Origin: Sphingopyxis sp.
GTDB taxonomy: Bacteria > Pseudomonadota > Alphaproteobacteria > Sphingomonadales > Sphingomonadaceae
NCBI GenBank assembly: GCA_030145715.1
Contig: JAIXHQ010000016.1
Location: forward strand, 1 to 64,000
Direction of reading: 5' to 3'
Length of the DNA stretch: 64,000 nt
The notes below the pieces were generated by a model, which had not been told where the DNA came from, searched no databases, and was given only the letters and a program-made list of their open reading frames with translations. The position numbers and the translations under genes are program-made. Within the stretch, counting starts at the first letter, position 1, and each line of letters begins with the position of its first letter. This document shows, one piece after another, positions 51,472-61,321 of this stretch.

Positions 51472-54099
51472 ATGATGACCGAAACCTCCTCCGCCTCTTC
51501 CAGCTTCGTCAATATCGGCGAGCGGACCAACGTCACCGGATCGGCGGCGTTCAAGAAGCTCATCCTCGCCGACGATTATGCGGCGGCGGTTGAAGTCGCG
51601 CGCCAGCAGGTCGAAAATGGCGCGCAGGTCATCGACGTCAACATGGACGAGGGCCTGCTCGACGCCGAATATGCGATGACGACCTTTTTGAAGCTGATCG
51701 CCGCCGAACCCGACATCGCGCGCATCCCGGTGATGATCGACAGTTCGAAATGGGACGTGATCGAAGCCGGCCTGAAATGCGTCCCCGGCAAGCCGATCGT
51801 CAATTCGATCAGCATGAAGGAAGGCGAGGAGCCGTTCCTGGCGCACGCCCGCAAATGCATGGCCTATGGTGCGGCGGTCGTCGTCATGGCGTTCGACGAG
51901 GTTGGACAGGCCGACACCAAGGACCGCAAGATCGAGATTTGCGAGCGCGCCTACAAGCTGCTCATGACCATCGGCTTTCCGCCGGAAGACATCATCTTTG
52001 ATCCCAATGTCTTCGCCGTGGCGACGGGGCTGGAAGAACATGACAATTATGCGGTCGATTTCATCGAGGCGGTAAAGGAAATCCGTATCCGCTGTCCGCA
52101 CGTCCATTTTTCGGGCGGGTTGTCGAACCTGTCGTTCGGTTTTCGCGGCAACGAGGTCGTGCGCCGCGCGATGCACAGTGTATTCCTCTATTATGCGATC
52201 CCCGCCGGGCTGGACATGGCGATCGTCAACGCGGGGCAGCTCGACGTCTATGACACGATCGATCCCGAACTGCGGCGGGCGGTCGAGGATGTCGTGCTCA
52301 ACCGCAAGGTCGAAGGGGAGGCTGAAAGCCCCACCGAACGCCTGATCGCGCTCGCCGAACGCTATAAGGGCACCAGCGCCGCGCAGGAAAAGGCTGCCGA
52401 GGAATGGCGCGGGTGGGAAGTGCGCAAGCGGCTTGAACATGCGCTGGTCAAGGGAATCGACGCCTATGTCGTCGACGATACCGAGGAAATGCGCCAGATG
52501 CTGCCGCGTCCGATCGAGGTGATCGAGGGGCCATTGATGGACGGGATGAACGTCGTCGGCGACCTGTTCGGATCGGGCAAGATGTTCCTGCCACAGGTGG
52601 TCAAGTCGGCGCGCGTGATGAAAAAGGCGGTCGCGCATCTGTTGCCCTTTATCGAGGCGGCGAAGGAGCCGGGCGCGAAGGGCAAGGGCAAGGTCGTGAT
52701 GGCGACCGTGAAGGGCGACGTCCACGACATCGGCAAGAATATCGTCGGCGTCGTGCTTCAGTGCAACGGGTTCGAAATCGTCGATCTGGGCGTGATGGTG
52801 CCCTGGTCAAAGATACTCGAAGCGGCCAACGAGAATGACGCCGATATGATCGGCCTGTCGGGGCTTATCACGCCTTCGCTGGACGAGATGGTGACGGTGG
52901 CCGAGGAAATGCAGCGCGCGGGGATGACGATGCCGCTGTTGATCGGCGGCGCGACGACGTCAAAGGTCCATACCGCGCTGCGCATCGATCCGGCGTATAA
53001 GGGGCCCGTTCTGCACGTCCTTGACGCGAGCCGCGCGGTCGGCGTTGCGACCGCCCTGGTCAGCGACACCGGGCGCGACGCTTATGTAAAAAGTTACAAG
53101 GACGATTATGAACATGTCCGCGACGTGCGCGCGGGCAAGGGCCAAACGGCCCTGATTTCGATCGAGGCCGCGCGCGCCAACGGCTTCAAGATCGACGATC
53201 AGATCCGGCCGTTCCAGCCGGAAAGGCCGGGCCTTCATGTTTTCGACAATTGGGACCTTGCCGAACTCGCCGAATGGATCGACTGGACGCCCTTTTTTCG
53301 TGCGTGGGAACTGGCGGGCAATTACCCGGCGATCCTGACCGACGCGGTGGTCGGGGAGAGCGCGACCAGCCTTTATAACGACGCCCGCGCGATGCTCGAC
53401 CGGATTATCGGCGAAGGCTGGCTGACGGCGCGCGGCGTCGTGGCGCTGTGGCCGTGCCGCCGCGAAGGCGACGATGTGATCGTCCATATCGAAGAAACGC
53501 AGCAGGATGTCCGTTTGCCGTTCCTGCGCCAGCAGATTGCCAAGCGTGAAGGTCGCCCCAACATGTGCCTGGCCGATTTCATCAGCCATGATGGCGACTG
53601 GATCGGCGGATTTTCGGTCGCGATTCACGGCATCGAGCCGCATCTGGCGCGTTTCAAGGCGGCGCACGACGATTATAACGACATATTGCTGAAGGCGCTG
53701 GCAGACCGTTTCGCAGAGGCTTTCGCAGAGCGGCTTCACGCGCATGTGCGAACCGATCTGTGGGGCTATGCGCCGGGCGAGCAATTGACCCCGGAAGCGA
53801 TCATCCGCGAGGAATATAGGGGTATTCGCCCCGCGCCCGGTTATCCGGCATGTCCCGACCACAGCCTGAAGCCGATCCTGTTCGACCTGCTCGACGCGGG
53901 CAGGACGTCGGGCGCGGTCCTGACCGAAAGCTTTGCGATGCTGCCGACCGCGGCCGTGTCGGGTTTCTATTTCGGTCATCCCGATGCGAGCTATTTCGGC
54001 GTTGCGCGGGTGGGGCCGGATCAGCTTGCCGAATATGCGGTGCGGCGCGGCGTCGACCTTGATACCGCGACCCGCTGGCTGCGGCCCAATCTGGATTGA
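51472..54099 (+). CDS. metH: Methionine synthase, folate/cobalamin/activation subunit (MetH C-terminal part)
   Basis: The 875-residue protein carries the remaining modules of MetH: pterin-binding domain ([19 protein letters not shown], about 10-270), cobalamin cap and binding domain with the axial-His motif GDVHDIGKN (about 415-420), and the SAM-dependent activation domain ([26 protein letters not shown], about 590-875). With the upstream Hcy module it forms one enzyme. The longer ORF N-terminus (from 51358) is GC-rich spacer, so the double ATG at 51472 is used. Confidence 0.94.
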   Translation: MMTETSSASSSFVNIGERTNVTGSAAFKKLILADDYAAAVEVARQQVENGAQVIDVNMDEGLLDAEYAMTTFLKLIAAEPDIARIPVMIDSSKWDVIEAGLKCVPGKPIVNSISMKEGEEPFLAHARKCMAYGAAVVVMAFDEVGQADTKDRKIEICERAYKLLMTIGFPPEDIIFDPNVFAVATGLEEHDNYAVDFIEAVKEIRIRCPHVHFSGGLSNLSFGFRGNEVVRRAMHSVFLYYAIPAGLDMAIVNAGQLDVYDTIDPELRRAVEDVVLNRKVEGEAESPTERLIALAERYKGTSAAQEKAAEEWRGWEVRKRLEHALVKGIDAYVVDDTEEMRQMLPRPIEVIEGPLMDGMNVVGDLFGSGKMFLPQVVKSARVMKKAVAHLLPFIEAAKEPGAKGKGKVVMATVKGDVHDIGKNIVGVVLQCNGFEIVDLGVMVPWSKILEAANENDADMIGLSGLITPSLDEMVTVAEEMQRAGMTMPLLIGGATTSKVHTALRIDPAYKGPVLHVLDASRAVGVATALVSDTGRDAYVKSYKDDYEHVRDVRAGKGQTALISIEAARANGFKIDDQIRPFQPERPGLHVFDNWDLAELAEWIDWTPFFRAWELAGNYPAILTDAVVGESATSLYNDARAMLDRIIGEGWLTARGVVALWPCRREGDDVIVHIEETQQDVRLPFLRQQIAKREGRPNMCLADFISHDGDWIGGFSVAIHGIEPHLARFKAAHDDYNDILLKALADRFAEAFAERLHAHVRTDLWGYAPGEQLTPEAIIREEYRGIRPAPGYPACPDHSLKPILFDLLDAGRTSGAVLTESFAMLPTAAVSGFYFGHPDASYFGVARVGPDQLAEYAVRRGVDLDTATRWLRPNLD

Positions 54100-54239
54100 G
54101 TTTGGCGTAGCGGGGTGTTTCCGACCTTTCGGGTGGAAAGACAGTAAGGCTTCTCGGCTTTTTGTCCGATAATGGGACATGTTGCCGATTAACCAGCTTC
54201 ACGAACGACTACGTCCCCGCGACCGTCTATAATCTCCCC

Positions 54240-55199
54240 ATGCTCAAAACGATCCTCCATCGGCCGCTGCTGCCGCTGCTCGCTCTCCCCCTGCTTCTTG
54301 CGCCGCTGCCGCTGCCCGCGCAGTCGGGGGCGGGGGCCTATGTCTTGGCCGAAAATGGCCGCAGCTTTGGACGGTTGCAGGATGCCGTCGATGCGATCGG
54401 CGAGGGTGAGGGGACGATCCGCGTCGCCCCCGGCTATCACCGCGACTGCGCCGTGCAGACCGCCGGCCGGATCGCCTTTGTCGCCGCCGAACCGGGGCGC
54501 GCGGTTTTCGACGGCGTTACCTGCGAAGGCAAGGCGGCGCTCGTGCTGCGCGGCGGGGGCGCCCGCGTCGACGGACTGGTGTTTCAGAACATGCGTGTCC
54601 CCGACGGAAACGGAGCGGGCATACGCCTCGAACAAAGCGACCTCGACGTCGTCAACAGCCTGTTCCGCACCAGCGAGCAGGGAATTCTGACCGCCGACGA
54701 TTCGGATGCGACGTTGACGATTGACCGTTCGACCTTCTCGCGCCTGGGCCGTTGCGATCGCGGCCTCAGTTGCGCGCACAGCGTCTATACCGGCCTGTAC
54801 GGCCGCGTGGTGGTAACCCGTACGCGCTTTGAAAAGGGCAGCGGCGGCCATTATCTGAAGACGCGCGCGGTCACCGTGGACGTCAATGACAATAGTTTCG
54901 ACGACACGCAGGGGACGGGCACCAATTACATGATCGACCTGCCTTCGGGTTCGACCGGCCGCGTCGTCAACAACCTGCTGATCCAAGGGCGCGACAAGGA
55001 AAATTATTCGGCGTTGATCGCCGTTGCGGCCGAGGACCGGACCAATCCGTCGCGCGGCCTGGTGATCGAGGGCAACCGCGCCAGCCTGCCCGCCGGTATG
55101 GGGCGCAAATCGGCATTTGTCGCCGACTGGAGCGGTGAAGCCTTGGCGATTGGACAGAATGAACTGGGCGCGGGTCTGACGCGCTTTGAAAAGCGATAG
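54240..55199 (+). CDS. Exported right-handed parallel beta-helix protein
   Basis: A 319-residue protein with a signal peptide (LLALPLLLAPLPLPAQS) and repeating short beta-strand coils (VLRGGGARVDGLVFQNM, IRLEQSDLDVVNSLFRTSEQGI, LTIDRSTFSRLG, VTVDVNDNSFDDTQGTG), typical of pectate-lyase-like beta-helices. No catalytic residues can be assigned; a polysaccharide-binding or -processing role is plausible. The upstream 140-bp spacer after metH holds weak stem-loops but no clear terminator. Confidence 0.8.
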   Translation: MLKTILHRPLLPLLALPLLLAPLPLPAQSGAGAYVLAENGRSFGRLQDAVDAIGEGEGTIRVAPGYHRDCAVQTAGRIAFVAAEPGRAVFDGVTCEGKAALVLRGGGARVDGLVFQNMRVPDGNGAGIRLEQSDLDVVNSLFRTSEQGILTADDSDATLTIDRSTFSRLGRCDRGLSCAHSVYTGLYGRVVVTRTRFEKGSGGHYLKTRAVTVDVNDNSFDDTQGTGTNYMIDLPSGSTGRVVNNLLIQGRDKENYSALIAVAAEDRTNPSRGLVIEGNRASLPAGMGRKSAFVADWSGEALAIGQNELGAGLTRFEKR

Positions 55200-55203
55200 G
55201 GTC

Positions 55204-55710
55204 TTACGCCTCGCCGCGGGTTTCGATCAACGACGCGGCGAGGGCCTCGGCGGGCGTCTTGCCGCCCCATAACACGAACTGGAACACCGGATAAAAGCGT
55301 TCGCACTCGTCGATCGCGCTTTCGATCAGCGTTTCGGCAAGGTCGAGAGGCAATCCGGCATCGCTGCCCAGCAACATGCCATGACGAAAAAGAATGGTCC
55401 CGCTGTTCGACCATAGTTCGAAATGGCCGAGCCACAATTGCTCGTTTATCATCGCCAGCGCCTCGTGCGCGACGGTGCGCTTGTCCTCGACGACCCGGAT
55501 GTCGGGAAAGGCGAGCAGTTGAACGACACCGTCGTCGGCGCGCCACACAGCGCGCAGTTCATAAGTGGTCCAGCTACCCTGCGCCGTCGCGACGATTTCG
55601 TCCTCGCCCACCATTTCGTGCGGCCAGTCGTGCGCGGCGAAATAGGACGCCAGCATCTCCATCGGCGCGGCGTCCTGATTGTCTTCGTCGTCGTAAATAT
55701 CGTCGCTCAT
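55204..55710 (-). CDS. YbjN domain protein
   Basis: A 168-residue protein of the YbjN family (TY3S chaperone-like fold; in enterobacteria a stress/motility modulator). Visible: MLASYFAAHDWPHEMVGEDEIVATAQGSWTTYELRAVWR, then LLAFPDIRVVEDKRTVAHEALAMINEQLWLGHFELWSNSGTILFRHGML. Acidic N-terminus (MSDDIYDDEDNQD). Molecular function unknown. Converges on the beta-helix gene; start at 55710 excludes a proline-rich non-native extension. Confidence 0.85.
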   Translation of the reverse strand: MSDDIYDDEDNQDAAPMEMLASYFAAHDWPHEMVGEDEIVATAQGSWTTYELRAVWRADDGVVQLLAFPDIRVVEDKRTVAHEALAMINEQLWLGHFELWSNSGTILFRHGMLLGSDAGLPLDLAETLIESAIDECERFYPVFQFVLWGGKTPAEALAASLIETRGEA

Positions 55711-55789
55711 GCGGGCGGCTTTAGCCGGTGTGGGCCAAGGTTGCGAGTCCGCAAAAGACGGCGATCCCCCACAATCGCGGGGTGAAATA

Positions 55790-56077
55790 TTATTTGGCTC
55801 TGGGCTTGGCAGCCGGCTTGGGCGACGGGGCGGGTTTGGCCGCACCCTCCAGCTTGTCGAGCCGGGCCTTTAACGCTTCGGCTTCGGCCCGCGCGGTCGC
55901 GGCCATCTGCTTTACCGCCTCAAATTCCTCGCGGCTGACGAAATCCATGCGGCCGACAAATTCCTTGGCGCGCTCCCGCATGGCGGCTTCGGCTTCGCGG
56001 CCCGCGCCGGCGACGGTCCCGGCGATGCCGTTCACCATCTTGGCCAGATCGTCGAAAATGCGGTTCTCGCTCTGCAT
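55790..56077 (-). CDS. ubiK: UbiK-family accessory factor (BMFP domain)
   Basis: A 95-residue protein of the UbiK/YqiC family: an amphipathic N-terminal helix (NRIFDDLAKMVNGIAGTVAGAGREAEAAMRERAKEF) followed by a C-terminal coiled coil (SREEFEAVKQMAATARAEAEALKARLDKLE) and a proline/alanine/lysine tail. In E. coli UbiK assists the soluble ubiquinone biosynthesis complex and membrane contact. It lies between ybjN-like and tspO genes, all leftward. Confidence 0.85.
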   Translation of the reverse strand: MQSENRIFDDLAKMVNGIAGTVAGAGREAEAAMRERAKEFVGRMDFVSREEFEAVKQMAATARAEAEALKARLDKLEGAAKPAPSPKPAAKPRAK

Positions 56078-56113
56078 ATCAAATTCCTTCGTCGGGCGAT
56101 TCGCCCCTTGCTG

Positions 56114-56665
56114 TCACCGTATCTGGGTACTCGCGGCGGCGGGAACAAGGGTTTCCGCGTCGGGGTTGCGCTGGTCGATCTGGAAATTCAGGATCGTCGC
56201 AAAGGACAACCACACCATGTAGGGCACCAGCAGCCAGGCCGCCGCCTTGCGGATCGGGGCAAAGGCAAAGGTGGTCGCGATCGTGACCATCAGAATGAAG
56301 ATGATAAGATAAAGCGCGCTGCTGACCTGATGCTGGCCAAAGAACAGCGGCGACCAGGCGAAATTGGCGAGCAATTGGACGAAGAACAGCAACAGGGCGA
56401 ATCCGCGCCCTTTCGCGCCGCGCGCGTGGAGGATCATCGCGAGCGACAGGCCCAGCATGATATAGAGGATCGGCCAGACGGTGCCGAAGACCCAGCCGGG
56501 CGGCGTTATCGGGGGCAGGTCGAGCGAGGCGAACCAGCGATTGTCATAGCCGCTGTTCGACATCATGCCCATCAGGCTGCCGATCAGGACGATTGCCGGA
56601 ACGGTGACGAGCGCCCAGCGCAAATAAGACATGCGTAGCTGGCCTTGGGTCGCAATCTCGCTCAT
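56114..56665 (-). CDS. tspO: TspO/MBR family protein
   Basis: A 183-residue five-helix membrane protein. The tryptophan-rich family pattern is clear: WFASLDLPPITPPGWVFGTVWPILYIMLGLSLAMI, then FVQLLANFAWSPLFFGQHQVSSALYLI and PYMVWLSFATILNFQI. TspO proteins bind porphyrins and are stress- or tetrapyrrole-responsive. An internal start at MSYLRWALV is possible because the first 11 residues are polar. Confidence 0.9.
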   Translation of the reverse strand: MSEIATQGQLRMSYLRWALVTVPAIVLIGSLMGMMSNSGYDNRWFASLDLPPITPPGWVFGTVWPILYIMLGLSLAMILHARGAKGRGFALLLFFVQLLANFAWSPLFFGQHQVSSALYLIIFILMVTIATTFAFAPIRKAAAWLLVPYMVWLSFATILNFQIDQRNPDAETLVPAAASTQIR

Positions 56666-56721
56666 TTGCCTGATCCCTTTGATTCTGCGTATTCAGGGTG
56701 TTGCGGTTGCGGCGTTCAGCG

Positions 56722-57462
56722 TCAAGCGGCTCGCTTTGTCGCGGCGATCAGAAATTCGATATTTCCTTCGGGCCCGGTGATCGGGCTTTCGATCAGATCG
56801 ACGATCTCCCAACCTTCGCCGACAAGCCAGTCGCGCACGTCGCCGCAGACGCGCGCATGGACAGCGGCATCGCGCACGACGCCTTTCTTGCCCACTTCAT
56901 GGCGTTCAGCCTCGAACTGCGGCTTGATGAGCGCGACCAGGCGAGCGCCGTCCTTTGCAAAGGACAGGGGCACGGGCAAAACCTTTGCGAGCGCGATAAA
57001 GCTGGCGTCGCACACGATCAGATCGACCGGTTCGGGAATATGGGCGCTTGTCAGGATGCGCGCACTCGTCTGTTCGTGGACGATGACGCGGTCATCCTGT
57101 CGCAATTTCCACGCGAGTTGGTTCGTGCCCGAATCAACCGCATAGACGCGCGCCGCATCCCGGCTCAGCAGCACGTCGGTAAAGCCGCCCGTCGACGATC
57201 CGACATCGATCGCGACAATATCCGTCACGTCCCAGCCGAGATGGACCAGCGCATGGTCCAGCTTGATCCCGCCGCGCGACACCCATGGGTGGTCGCGGCC
57301 CTTCACGCTGACCTCTGCATCGGCGGCGATCTGCTGGCCGGCCTTGTCTATCTTGCGGTCGCCGACGAACGCCAGCCCGGCAAGGATCAGCGCCTGCGCC
57401 CGCGTCCGGCTTTCGGCAAGACCGCGATCGACGAGCAACTGGTCGGCGCGCTGCTTTGCCAT
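56722..57462 (-). CDS. tlyA: TlyA-family rRNA methyltransferase (FtsJ-like)
   Basis: A 246-residue protein with an N-terminal S4 RNA-binding domain (KQRADQLLVDRGLAESRTRAQALILAGLAFVGDRKIDKAGQQI) and a FtsJ-type Rossmann methyltransferase (WDVTDIVAIDVGSSTGGFTDVLLSRDAARVYAVDSG, LIVCDASFIAL). TlyA 2-prime-O-methylates ribosomal RNA cytidines and was earlier called a hemolysin. Its ATG shares one base with the TGA of the upstream dsbD-like gene (TGATG), an unusual coupling of an rRNA modifier to an envelope redox protein. Confidence 0.92.
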   Translation of the reverse strand: MAKQRADQLLVDRGLAESRTRAQALILAGLAFVGDRKIDKAGQQIAADAEVSVKGRDHPWVSRGGIKLDHALVHLGWDVTDIVAIDVGSSTGGFTDVLLSRDAARVYAVDSGTNQLAWKLRQDDRVIVHEQTSARILTSAHIPEPVDLIVCDASFIALAKVLPVPLSFAKDGARLVALIKPQFEAERHEVGKKGVVRDAAVHARVCGDVRDWLVGEGWEIVDLIESPITGPEGNIEFLIAATKRAA

Positions 57463-59525
57463 CAGGACTGCGCCCTGGCGATAAGCAGTCCGGGGGTCAG
57501 TATCTGCGGCAGGATTTCGGGCTGCGCCGCGCCCGGCGCGTACCACAGATAAAGCGGGACGCTGTTGCGCCCATGTTCGGCGAGCGTTCGGGTGATGGCC
57601 GGATCGCCGTTCGTCCAATCCCCGACGAGGGTGATGACGCCCTGCTTTTTGAACATGTCCTGCACCGCTGCGCGGTTGATTGCGCCAGCCTCATTCGCCT
57701 TGCACGACAGGCACCAGTCGGCGGTGAAATAGACGAAGACGGGCTTTCCGGTGGCACGGGCCTTGGCCAGCGCGGCGGCCGAGAAACGTTCATAGGATTC
57801 GCCTTCGACGGACGAGGCGGGTTTTGAAAATTCCTGCCAGGCCTGTGACCCCGTCAGGGCAATCGTGATGGCGCTCAACGCGATGATCCAGCGACCGCTG
57901 CGGCGACCCGATCTCCAACCCAGGATCGCGGCGGCGACGGCCACGACGCCGAGCGTGACGAGCAGCCAGCCGTGAACGATCGGTCCGGTCTGGCGCCAGA
58001 GCAGCCAGCCGAGGCCGATCGCCGTGATGCCCATGGGCCATGCCATCCACCGCCGGAATTTTGTCATCCATGGCCCCGGCCTTGGCAGACGGTTTCGCAG
58101 CGCGGGAATGAAGCCGATCGCCAGAAAGGGCAGCGCCAGCCCCAGCCCGAGGCCGCCGAATATCGGCAGCGCGGCCCATGCGGGAAGGACGAGCGTGGCG
58201 CCGAGCGCAGCACCGAGCAGCGGGCCGCTGCACGGCGTGGCGACAAAGGCGGCGAGCGCGCCGGTCCAGAAGCCGCCTGCGGCACCGCCCTGGCTCGCCA
58301 GCGTCTGTCCACGTCCGAACGACGGCAATTCATAGGCCCCGGCAAGATTGAGCGTGATCGCGACGGCGAGCAACATCAGCACGAAGACGCTGGCCGGATG
58401 CTGAAGCTGAAAGGCCCAGCCGACCTGCTCGCCCGCCGCGCGAAGTGCGAGCAATGCGCCGCCCAGCAGCAGCGCGGTGACGACCGCGCCTGCCGTATAG
58501 GCCAGCGCCTCGACCCGCGCGGCCCGTGCGTTGCCGCCCGACCGCGCGAGGCTCAGCGCCTTGAGGCTGAGGATCGGGAAAACGCAGGGCATCAGGTTAA
58601 GGATCAACCCGCCGAGGATGGCACCCGCAAACGCGGTCCAGAACAGCGGCATGTCGATGGCCTGCGACACCCTGGCAATGGGTTCACCCGCAGGTCGCAC
58701 CGCCCGGGGTTCGAACCGCACGGTCAGGCCGCGCCCGTCGGATAGCTTCAGCAATCCGCGAACGGCGCCCTTTGCATCGCCCTTTGCCGTTGTTTCGACG
58801 ATGATCGACGCGCCGTTTCGACTGAACCTCTGTTCGGCGGAATAATCCACGACATTTTGCGTTTCGAGAAACAGGTGCGGCGCGTCGAGCGTCGTTGTGG
58901 GGGGCAGGGGGATGCCGAAGCGGACCGTGTCGCCCCTGCGTTCCCAGGAACCTGCCCGGTCGAGCGGCTGGGGCAGCAGCGCGCGCCAATCGTCGAAGCG
59001 TTTGCGCTGGTCCGGCGCGACCTTGCCATCGCCGGCCTTCAGCGCGACCGAAATCACCGCCCGTTCGGGGACGCATATCTTGTCGGTGCAGGCAAGCCAG
59101 CGGGCGATGCCCGACAGGGTCAGATCGGTGCCGGGAGCAACGCTTTTGTCGATCTCGACATCGGCAAGAAGCGCATAGGGATCTTCATAGACATGATTCA
59201 TCATGCCAAAGAGGATCAGCGCGTCGGGCACCGGATAACGGAAGGGCGCGACACGGACGCCCTCGGGCGGGTTCCATTCGACCGACAGGCCAAAGCCTGC
59301 GTCGCCGCCATTAATCCAATAGCCGTGCCAGGTTTTTTGGGGGGCCATGGTAAGCGCGATGGACATAGCGGTTCCGGGCGCAGGGGTTGCCGACTCGGCG
59401 ATCAGTTTGGGCTGGATATTCGTCGGCTGCGCCTGCGTCGGCGCCGCCGCCAGAAGGACGCCAGCCAGCAGGGTCAGCATCGCCCGCCATGTGCGTGTCA
59501 CAAAAGCCTCACTCTGCAAATACAT
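57462..59525 (-). CDS. dsbD: DsbD-family protein-disulfide reductase (thiol:disulfide interchange)
   Basis: The 687-residue protein has the three-part DsbD layout: an N-terminal periplasmic beta domain (LIAESATPAPGTAMSIALTMAPQKTWHGYW, about 40-290), a central membrane domain of about eight helices with paired cysteines (LNLMPCVFPILSLKALSL and TPCSGPLLGAALG, about 320-540), and a C-terminal thioredoxin-like domain with YFTADWCLSCKANE (CxxC). It transfers electrons from cytoplasmic thioredoxin to periplasmic proteins. The start is uncertain; 59525 or the internal ATG at 59480 is possible, and each is followed by a signal sequence. Confidence 0.9.
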   Translation of the reverse strand: MYLQSEAFVTRTWRAMLTLLAGVLLAAAPTQAQPTNIQPKLIAESATPAPGTAMSIALTMAPQKTWHGYWINGGDAGFGLSVEWNPPEGVRVAPFRYPVPDALILFGMMNHVYEDPYALLADVEIDKSVAPGTDLTLSGIARWLACTDKICVPERAVISVALKAGDGKVAPDQRKRFDDWRALLPQPLDRAGSWERRGDTVRFGIPLPPTTTLDAPHLFLETQNVVDYSAEQRFSRNGASIIVETTAKGDAKGAVRGLLKLSDGRGLTVRFEPRAVRPAGEPIARVSQAIDMPLFWTAFAGAILGGLILNLMPCVFPILSLKALSLARSGGNARAARVEALAYTAGAVVTALLLGGALLALRAAGEQVGWAFQLQHPASVFVLMLLAVAITLNLAGAYELPSFGRGQTLASQGGAAGGFWTGALAAFVATPCSGPLLGAALGATLVLPAWAALPIFGGLGLGLALPFLAIGFIPALRNRLPRPGPWMTKFRRWMAWPMGITAIGLGWLLWRQTGPIVHGWLLVTLGVVAVAAAILGWRSGRRSGRWIIALSAITIALTGSQAWQEFSKPASSVEGESYERFSAAALAKARATGKPVFVYFTADWCLSCKANEAGAINRAAVQDMFKKQGVITLVGDWTNGDPAITRTLAEHGRNSVPLYLWYAPGAAQPEILPQILTPGLLIARAQS

Positions 59526-59613
59526 GGCTGTGCCCGGAGCAGTTCCTTGTTCGAAGACTTGCCATATAGGCGGCTTTCGTCGAGAGGACAGCCCGCGCTG
59601 ACATCCCCCTCCT

Positions 59614-61302
59614 ATGGAGAAGCCGACCGTGATGCTGAAACATCTGACCACCGCCATCGCCGCCCTTCTGTGTTTCGCCAGCGCCGGAGCCGGTCTCGCG
59701 CAGGAAAAAGCCGATCCGGTCCAGAAGGTGACCGCGGCCACGCCGCCGCCCAAGCTGATCGTGATGATCGCCGTCGATCAATTTTCGGCCGACCTTTTTG
59801 CGGAGTATCGCCCACGCTTTACCGGCGGCCTCGCCCGCCTGGCATCGGGGGCGGTGTTTCCGGCGGGCTATCAGTCGCACGGGGCGACGGAAACCTGCCC
59901 CGGTCACTCGACGATCCTGACGGGCAATCACCCGGCGAACACCGGGATCATCGCCAATAATTATTTCGACCCGTCGACCGCCCGCGAGGACAAGCGCCTT
60001 TATTGCGCCGAAGACGAAAGCGTGGCCGGCACCACATCGGGCAGCGGGAAATATGCTCCGTCGGTCAAGCATCTGCTGGTCCCGACGCTCGGCGACCTGA
60101 TGAAGGCGCGCGACCCGAAGACGCAGGTCGTGTCGGTGGCGGGCAAGGATCGGGCGGCCATCATGATGGGTGGGCATCAGGCCGACGAGGTGATGTGGCT
60201 CGCGCCCACCGGCCTTGCCAGCTATCGCGGCACGACCCTGTCGCCGACTGCGCAGCAGGCGAGCAGCGCGATCGTCGCGGCCATCGCGCAGGCGCGTCCC
60301 GCGCTGACGCTGCCGGCCGATTGCACCGCGCACGACATCGCGATTCCGCTGGAAAAAGGCGGCACCGTCGGCACCGGCCGCTTTGCCCGCGAGGGCGGCG
60401 ACTTTCGCCGTTTCATGGCATCGCCCGAAGCCGACGGCGCGGTGCTCGCGACCGCCGCAGCATTGCGTCAGGCGCGCAAGATGGGCGAAGGCACTGGCAC
60501 CGACCTTTTGATCGTCGGCCTTTCGGCGACCGATTATGTCGGGCACAGCACAGGCACCGAAGGCAGCGAAATGTGCCTTCAGATGACCGCGATCGACCGC
60601 GAACTAGGCGATTTCTTTGCCCGGCTGGACGCGACCGGCATCGATTATGCCGTCGCGCTGACCGCCGATCATGGCGGGCACGATATGCCCGAACGCAACC
60701 GCCAGAACGCCTGGCCCGACGCCGAGCGCGTCGAAAAGACGCTCGACCCCGACATGATCGGCAAGGAAGTGGGGCAAAAGCTGGGGCTGCCGCAGCCGTT
60801 GCTGTTCAGCGATGGTCCCTTTGGCGACATGTATCTGTCGCGGACGTTGACCCCCGCGCAGCGCAAGGCCGCGCTTGCCGAAATTACCGCCCGTTTCCGC
60901 GCCCACCGCCAGGTGGAGATGGTGGCGACCGCGGAGGAACTGGCAATGCGGCCGATTTCGAAACAGGCCCCCGACACATGGTCCACGCTCGACAAATTGC
61001 GCGCCTCTTTCAACCCCCAACGTTCCGGCGATTTCGTCGTGGCGCTGAAACCCCGCGTCACGCCGATCCCCGAATCGGGCATGGGCTATGTCGCGACGCA
61101 TGGGTCGGTATGGGATTATGACCGGCGCGTGCCGATGCTGTTCTGGCGCAAGGGGCTTAGCGGATTCGAACAGCCCAACGCCGTGATGACCGTCGATATT
61201 TTGCCGACATTGGCACCGTTGGCCGGCCTGACGCTGGATATGAACAAGATCGACGGCCGCTGTCTCGACCTGCTTTCGGGTCCCGAGAGCAGTTGCCGGT
61301 AA
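59614..61302 (+). CDS. PafA/SPAP-type alkaline phosphatase
   Basis: A 562-residue exported phosphatase (signal TAIAALLCFASAGAGLAQ). It closely follows the Sphingomonas alkaline phosphatase SPAP: nucleophile Thr in HGATETCPGHSTILTG (about residue 94), ANNYFD (active-site Asn) and AGKDRAAIMMGGH (Lys-x-Arg pair of phosphate-monoesterase members). Metal ligands lie in GLSATDYVGHSTG and ALTADHGGHDMPE. Enzymes of this type are calcium- or zinc-dependent and not repressed by phosphate in some species. It is divergent from the dsbD-like gene across 88 bases. Confidence 0.92.
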   Translation: MEKPTVMLKHLTTAIAALLCFASAGAGLAQEKADPVQKVTAATPPPKLIVMIAVDQFSADLFAEYRPRFTGGLARLASGAVFPAGYQSHGATETCPGHSTILTGNHPANTGIIANNYFDPSTAREDKRLYCAEDESVAGTTSGSGKYAPSVKHLLVPTLGDLMKARDPKTQVVSVAGKDRAAIMMGGHQADEVMWLAPTGLASYRGTTLSPTAQQASSAIVAAIAQARPALTLPADCTAHDIAIPLEKGGTVGTGRFAREGGDFRRFMASPEADGAVLATAAALRQARKMGEGTGTDLLIVGLSATDYVGHSTGTEGSEMCLQMTAIDRELGDFFARLDATGIDYAVALTADHGGHDMPERNRQNAWPDAERVEKTLDPDMIGKEVGQKLGLPQPLLFSDGPFGDMYLSRTLTPAQRKAALAEITARFRAHRQVEMVATAEELAMRPISKQAPDTWSTLDKLRASFNPQRSGDFVVALKPRVTPIPESGMGYVATHGSVWDYDRRVPMLFWRKGLSGFEQPNAVMTVDILPTLAPLAGLTLDMNKIDGRCLDLLSGPESSCR

Positions 61303-61321
61303 GGAAACGAAAAGACGAGGC

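Noticed and set aside
50203-52725. 840-residue minus-strand ORF opposite metH
   Set aside because: Antisense of two MetH subunits with clear motifs.
54100-54239. Intrinsic terminator after metH
   Set aside because: TTTCCGACC/GGGTGGAAA forms only an imperfect stem and the T tract is displaced; not convincing.
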